8,798 bases of DNA from Lachnospiraceae bacterium UBA4380 (GTDB lineage Bacteria; Bacillota; Clostridia; Lachnospirales; Lachnospiraceae). The position numbers and the translations under genes were made by a program. The first letter of the stretch is position 1; every line of letters begins with the position of its first letter. The DNA is taken from contig DGRU01000064.1 in the NCBI GenBank assembly GCA_002390025.1, positions 12,370-21,167 on the forward strand. Reading direction: 5' to 3'. The notes under the pieces were generated by a model. The model made no database searches and was not told the DNA's origin. It saw only the letters and a list, made by a program, of their open reading frames with translations. Positions 6,112 to 8,798 of this stretch are shown here, in pieces.

Positions 6112-6954
6112 ATGATTGAGATACAGGGACTCACAAAGAAATTCGGTTCTTTCACAGCGGTGGATCATATTGACCTGACGATCCGCGACGGGGAGTTTTT
6201 CGGCCTTCTGGGTCCGAACGGAGCGGGCAAGACGACTACGATCAGCATGCTGTCTACCGTTCTTCTGCCCACAGAAGGCAGGATCCTGCTGGACGGCAAC
6301 ATTCTTGACCGCCGCGCCCACGCCCAGAAACGCCGCCTCAGTGTGATCACCCAGGAATATTCCATGCGCCAGGATATGACCATGGAGGAAGTCATGGAAT
6401 ACCAGGGCCGCCTCTATTTCATGAAGCGGAACCGGATCAGGGAGAAGACGGAGGAACTGCTGGATTTCACAGGGCTTCTGGAATACCGCCGGCGCACAGT
6501 CCGCCATCTCTCCGGCGGCATGAAGCGCAAGCTGATGATCTGCCGGGCACTTATGACGGAGCCCGACATCCTGCTCCTGGACGAGCCCACGGCCGGCATG
6601 GACGCCCTGTCCCGCCGCCAGACCTGGACCCTGCTGCGCCAGCTGCAGAACCGCGGTATGACAGTCCTTCTGACCACTCACTACATGGAAGAGGCACAGA
6701 CTCTCTGTGAACGCGTCGCCCTCATGGACCGCGGCAAAATCAATGCCGTTGCCCCTCCCCGCGAACTGATCGACCAACTCGGCCGCTTCGCCATCGACGA
6801 GATCACCGATGAAAAAACCGTCAGCCGCTTTTTCCATGACAGGGAGGAAGCCATCCGCTGCCTGCAGCAAGCGGGCCCCGGCGCCGGCATGCGCGAGACC
6901 ACGCTCGAAGACGTCTTCCTCGAACGCCTGGGAAGGCGCCTTGAGAAAAAATAA
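6112..6954 (+). CDS. ABC-2 type exporter, ATP-binding subunit
   Basis: The 280-residue ATPase should power the membrane partner encoded downstream. Every nucleotide-binding motif is present: Walker A GPNGAGKTT (34-42), Q-loop Gln81, signature LSGGM (133-137), Walker B ILLLDEP with catalytic Glu158, D-loop GMD, and the switch His190 in TTHYMEEA. The C-terminal tail with TLEDVFLERLGR is typical of the CcmA/DrrA/NodI-like family that pairs with ABC-2 permeases for export. AGGA at 6102-6105 serves the ATG at 6112. Substrate is unknown: this family moves drugs, polysaccharides, lipids or peptides. It follows cbiL by 93 bp on the same strand, which permits but does not prove a link to cobalamin or cobalt handling. 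The gene is intact, without visible insertions, in contrast to the cobalamin genes beside it. Confidence 0.95.
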   Translation: MIEIQGLTKKFGSFTAVDHIDLTIRDGEFFGLLGPNGAGKTTTISMLSTVLLPTEGRILLDGNILDRRAHAQKRRLSVITQEYSMRQDMTMEEVMEYQGRLYFMKRNRIREKTEELLDFTGLLEYRRRTVRHLSGGMKRKLMICRALMTEPDILLLDEPTAGMDALSRRQTWTLLRQLQNRGMTVLLTTHYMEEAQTLCERVALMDRGKINAVAPPRELIDQLGRFAIDEITDEKTVSRFFHDREEAIRCLQQAGPGAGMRETTLEDVFLERLGRRLEKK

Positions 6955-6975
6955 GGGGCGGGAAACGAAAACGGA

Positions 6976-7111
6976 ATGCTAAACGATCAGGAAATCGATT
7001 TAATGACGGTAGGAAATGCAAAACAATCAGGAAATCGATTTAATGACGGGCAAAAATTGAAAAACGATCAAGAGATCGATTAAAAAAACAATTTTGAGAA
7101 ACAATTTTCAG
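6976..7111 (+). repeat. 40-bp and 13-bp tandem repeats between ATPase and permease genes
   Basis: Unit 1 (6981-7020) and unit 2 (7021-7061) share about 30 near-identical bases (AAACRATCAGGAAATCGATT, then TAATGACGG). A truncated third unit begins at 7062 with AAACGATCAAGAGATCGATT. Each unit holds a small palindrome around CGAT...ATCG. Next to the array, AAACAATTTTGAG and AAACAATTTTCAG form a 13-bp tandem pair (7086-7111). The 209-bp gap (6955-7163) is AT-rich compared with the genes around it. Its remainder shows only the permease RBS (AGGAA, 7151-7155). It could hold regulator-binding sites or be neutral expanded sequence. Confidence 0.85.
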
Positions 7112-7163
7112 AAACACATAAAAAATCACAGTAAGGCAGAATATTCATTCAGGAACAGAAAAC

Positions 7164-7895
7164 ATGGGTATCATTACAGTCCTCTGGGAAAAATGGGTCG
7201 AATTCCGACGCGATTTTTATAAGATCACAATGGCGGCTATGATCTCGCCCCTTATGTATCTGCTCATTTTCGGTTTCGGCATACAGACCACCTCCCACGG
7301 AGAACCATATCTGATGTTTTTGATCCCCGGCATCGTTGCCATGTCGACGATGACGGGCAGTTTTGGTGCGGTTGCCCAGAACATGAGTGTGCAGAGACTG
7401 TATGAAAAGGCCCTGGACCAGGTCATGGTCTCTCCGACTCCCCTCTGGCAGTTCATAACCGGCCAGATCCTCGGCGGGGCTCTTCGCGGCATGTATGCAG
7501 GCATTGTCATCCTGCTCCTCACCCTCCCGGTGCAGAACGGACTGATTTTCAACGGATGGAGCTTCCTGATCATGTTCCTGAACGGAATGGTCTTCTCCAC
7601 CATCGCCCTGGTCCTCTCCTTTATGTCCAAGAGCTACGCGGACACGCCGCGCTACAATGCCTATATCATCACGCCCATGTCCTTCCTCTGCAACACCTTT
7701 TTCTCCACGGACCAGATGCCCGGCGCCTTCCGCAGGATCGTCGGCGCCCTGCCCCTTTCCCAGGCCAGCGGCATGATCCGCGCGATCTCCCACGGCGAAG
7801 CCCCGGGGGCGACCGGGTTCATTGTTCTCCTGGTCTACCTTGTGATTTTCTCACTGATTGCGATGGTATACATCTACCGCAAGAAGACACTGTAA
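7164..7895 (+). CDS. ABC-2 type exporter, membrane permease subunit
   Basis: The 243-residue protein is the probable transmembrane partner of the ATPase encoded upstream. Six hydrophobic segments can be seen, near residues 22-40, 49-70, 95-123, 132-154, 165-182 and 215-238, as in DrrB/NodJ-like ABC-2 permeases. The family signature region covers residues 81-110, including EKALDQVMVSPTP followed by a Gly-rich helix. A conserved FFSTDQMP...ALPLS segment comes before the last helix, and the C-terminus ends in a basic YRKKTL. AGGAA lies 8 nt before the ATG. The 209-bp gap from the ATPase is unusually long for a two-gene ABC-2 operon, where such genes normally touch or overlap. Nothing indicates the substrate. 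After the TAA, the same frame stays open for 41 more codons across the 21-bp repeat array. Confidence 0.94.
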   Translation: MGIITVLWEKWVEFRRDFYKITMAAMISPLMYLLIFGFGIQTTSHGEPYLMFLIPGIVAMSTMTGSFGAVAQNMSVQRLYEKALDQVMVSPTPLWQFITGQILGGALRGMYAGIVILLLTLPVQNGLIFNGWSFLIMFLNGMVFSTIALVLSFMSKSYADTPRYNAYIITPMSFLCNTFFSTDQMPGAFRRIVGALPLSQASGMIRAISHGEAPGATGFIVLLVYLVIFSLIAMVYIYRKKTL

Positions 7896-7910
7896 AGCAG
7901 GCAGAGAAGA

Positions 7911-8064
7911 ACTGATAGAAACGCAGTAACAAGGCTGAAAGCACTGCCGGAAACACTGAGAGCAATGCGCAAAACGCTGAAAGCGCTGCGGGAAAAGCTG
8001 AAGATACTGCGGAATCATTAAAAGAAACGCTGAAAGCACTGAAGGAAACATCGAGAAAAGCACC
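7911..8064 (+). repeat. 21-bp imperfect tandem repeat array
   Basis: Units of 21 bp begin at 7934, 7955, 7976 and 7997. An 11-bp fragment (8018-8028) separates them from a fifth unit at 8029-8049, with a degenerate part-unit before the ATG at 8065. The consensus is near GCTGAAAGCACTGCGGGAAAC. A more degenerate copy may precede it (7911-7933). In the permease frame, positions 7935-8018 read as four heptads with Leu or Met at strict 3-4 spacing and end at TAA (8019-8021). No start codon with an RBS serves this frame. I see no promoter or terminator in this 169-bp gap. Confidence 0.85.
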
Positions 8065-8798
8065 ATGACAGAGAATCGGAAAATCATAATAATAAAAAAG
8101 CAAAAACAGGCCGGCCGGCATAAGCTCCGGATGCTTTTGTCATCTTTCGGAGAGCACAGATTCTCAGGACGAGTTCTCCCTGCAATCCTCTCTGCCTTTT
8201 TGTGCATGCTGCTCCTTATTTCTCTTCCGGTCATGTGTGTCCGGGCGGAAGAGGGATATGACAAAGTGGCAGGCTCTACATCGATGGGAAAGACACAGGA
8301 GAACCTGGCGCCCTACGGGATGACGCCTGTCTCTGGAAATATGATTAAAGACGGGGAATATATCGTCAGTACTGAGTGCTCTTCCTCCTTTTTTCACATA
8401 GAGCAGGCAAAGCTCACTGTCAAAAACGGCAGGATGACAGCCCTGCTGACCATGTCCAGTTCCAGCTACCTGCTGGTCTACCCCGGAACGGCAGAGCAGG
8501 CCGCTGCGGCCCCCTATGAAGACTATATTCCTTCTGTCGAAATAGATACCTGGGACACCTTTACCATCCCGGTGCAGGCACTCGATGCGGAGCTGGATCT
8601 GGCAGCTTTTTCAAAGAAAAAGAAAAAATGGTATCCCAGAAAGATCCTCTTTCATGCGGCCGACATTCCTGCAGACTCCCTGCTCTTTGAGTATCCGGAT
8701 TACGACCGTATCAGCCGGGCCCTCACCCTTTATGACGAGGCCGTTGAGTTTGGAGAGGAGGAGAGCAGGGAAGAAGCCGGAATCCCTGAAAAGACGGA
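8065..8798 (+). CDS. Exported protein with NEAT-like domain, 3' end outside window
   Basis: The reading frame stays open from the ATG at 8065 to the right edge (244 codons), with no stop in view. A basic N-terminus precedes a long hydrophobic stretch (about residues 37-57) and a probable signal peptidase I site after VRA (residue 61). No lipobox is convincing. The mature part has DGEYIV (96-101), a predicted beta-strand LTVKNGRMTALLTMSS, then YLLVYPGTAEQA (about 135-146), TFTIPVQALDAEL and an FSKKKKKWYPRKILF segment with Trp189-Tyr190. This strand order resembles Gram-positive NEAT-type ligand-binding domains, and I recall similar segments in clostridial surface proteins near metal or heme uptake genes; both are by-eye judgements. 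Ligand unknown; heme, a corrinoid or metal are guesses from context. A Glu-rich stretch ends the window. The start is uncertain: the RBS before 8065 is weak, and ATG 8131 would still leave a signal peptide. Confidence 0.75.
   Translation, partial: MTENRKIIIIKKQKQAGRHKLRMLLSSFGEHRFSGRVLPAILSAFLCMLLLISLPVMCVRAEEGYDKVAGSTSMGKTQENLAPYGMTPVSGNMIKDGEYIVSTECSSSFFHIEQAKLTVKNGRMTALLTMSSSSYLLVYPGTAEQAAAAPYEDYIPSVEIDTWDTFTIPVQALDAELDLAAFSKKKKKWYPRKILFHAADIPADSLLFEYPDYDRISRALTLYDEAVEFGEEESREEAGIPEKT

Noticed and set aside
6976..7083. 35-codon ORF across the 40-bp repeats
   Set aside because: It has no clear RBS, its frame changes between repeat units (40 then 41 bp), and the sequence looks like repeat DNA rather than a peptide gene.
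6981..7089. CRISPR array
   Set aside because: Units are directly tandem with no unique spacers and the third is truncated.
7149..7793. Long open frames on the strand opposite to the permease, and similar ones opposite cbiA, cbiB, cbiL and the ATPase
   Set aside because: They mirror well-identified genes, have no family motifs or RBS, and are the usual result of GC-rich codon use on the complementary strand.
7931..8067. Alternative Ala/Glu-rich frame through the 21-bp repeats ending at TGA in the overlap with ATG 8065
   Set aside because: The frame is open but has no start codon after the preceding TAG; the coil-like composition follows from the 21-bp period.

Overview
The window (8,798 bp, fairly GC-rich) looks like chromosome from an anaerobic Gram-positive of the Clostridia, probably a Lachnospiraceae-like gut bacterium. 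This is inferred from the anaerobic (cobalt-early) cobalamin genes, strong AGGAG-type ribosome binding sites, a Gram-positive style exported protein and the general protein style. No taxonomic search was possible.

Layout, left to right. (1) cbiA runs in from beyond the left edge and cbiB follows 3 nt after its stop, forming one transcription unit for late corrin-ring steps: a,c-diamide formation, then aminopropanol attachment. (2) A CaiB/BaiF-family gene, closest to alpha-methylacyl-CoA racemase, lies on the minus strand. It has its own candidate promoter, a good RBS and a strong minus-strand terminator, and it interrupts the cobalamin cluster. (3) On the plus strand again, cbiK (cobalt insertion into sirohydrochlorin) and cbiL (cobalt-factor II C20-methylation) encode consecutive early steps. 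(4) An ABC-2 type exporter pair follows (ATPase, then permease), with a repeat-filled 209-bp gap between the two genes. (5) At the right edge is the 5' part of an exported protein gene. It has a signal peptide and a beta-rich domain that resembles, by eye, NEAT-like ligand-binding domains. It runs off the window and has no stop here.

A second theme is simple-sequence expansion. cbiA carries a perfect 24-nt duplication in its interdomain linker and an 18-bp tandem array inside its amidotransferase domain. cbiK has an extra segment of about 20 residues next to a catalytic histidine. The CoA-transferase-family gene has a Ser/Gly-rich insert. Three gaps (cbiK-cbiL, ATPase-permease, and permease to the exported-protein gene) hold 10-bp, 40-bp/13-bp and 21-bp tandem repeats respectively. 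Catalytic residues are kept throughout, so the inserts look tolerated rather than inactivating.

I found no rRNA, tRNA, CRISPR array, insertion sequence or convincing riboswitch. No gene-free stretch exceeds 300 bp. I do not see a clearly new multi-gene system. The most unusual content is the pattern of in-frame and intergenic repeats and the partial exported protein beside the ABC-2 pair.
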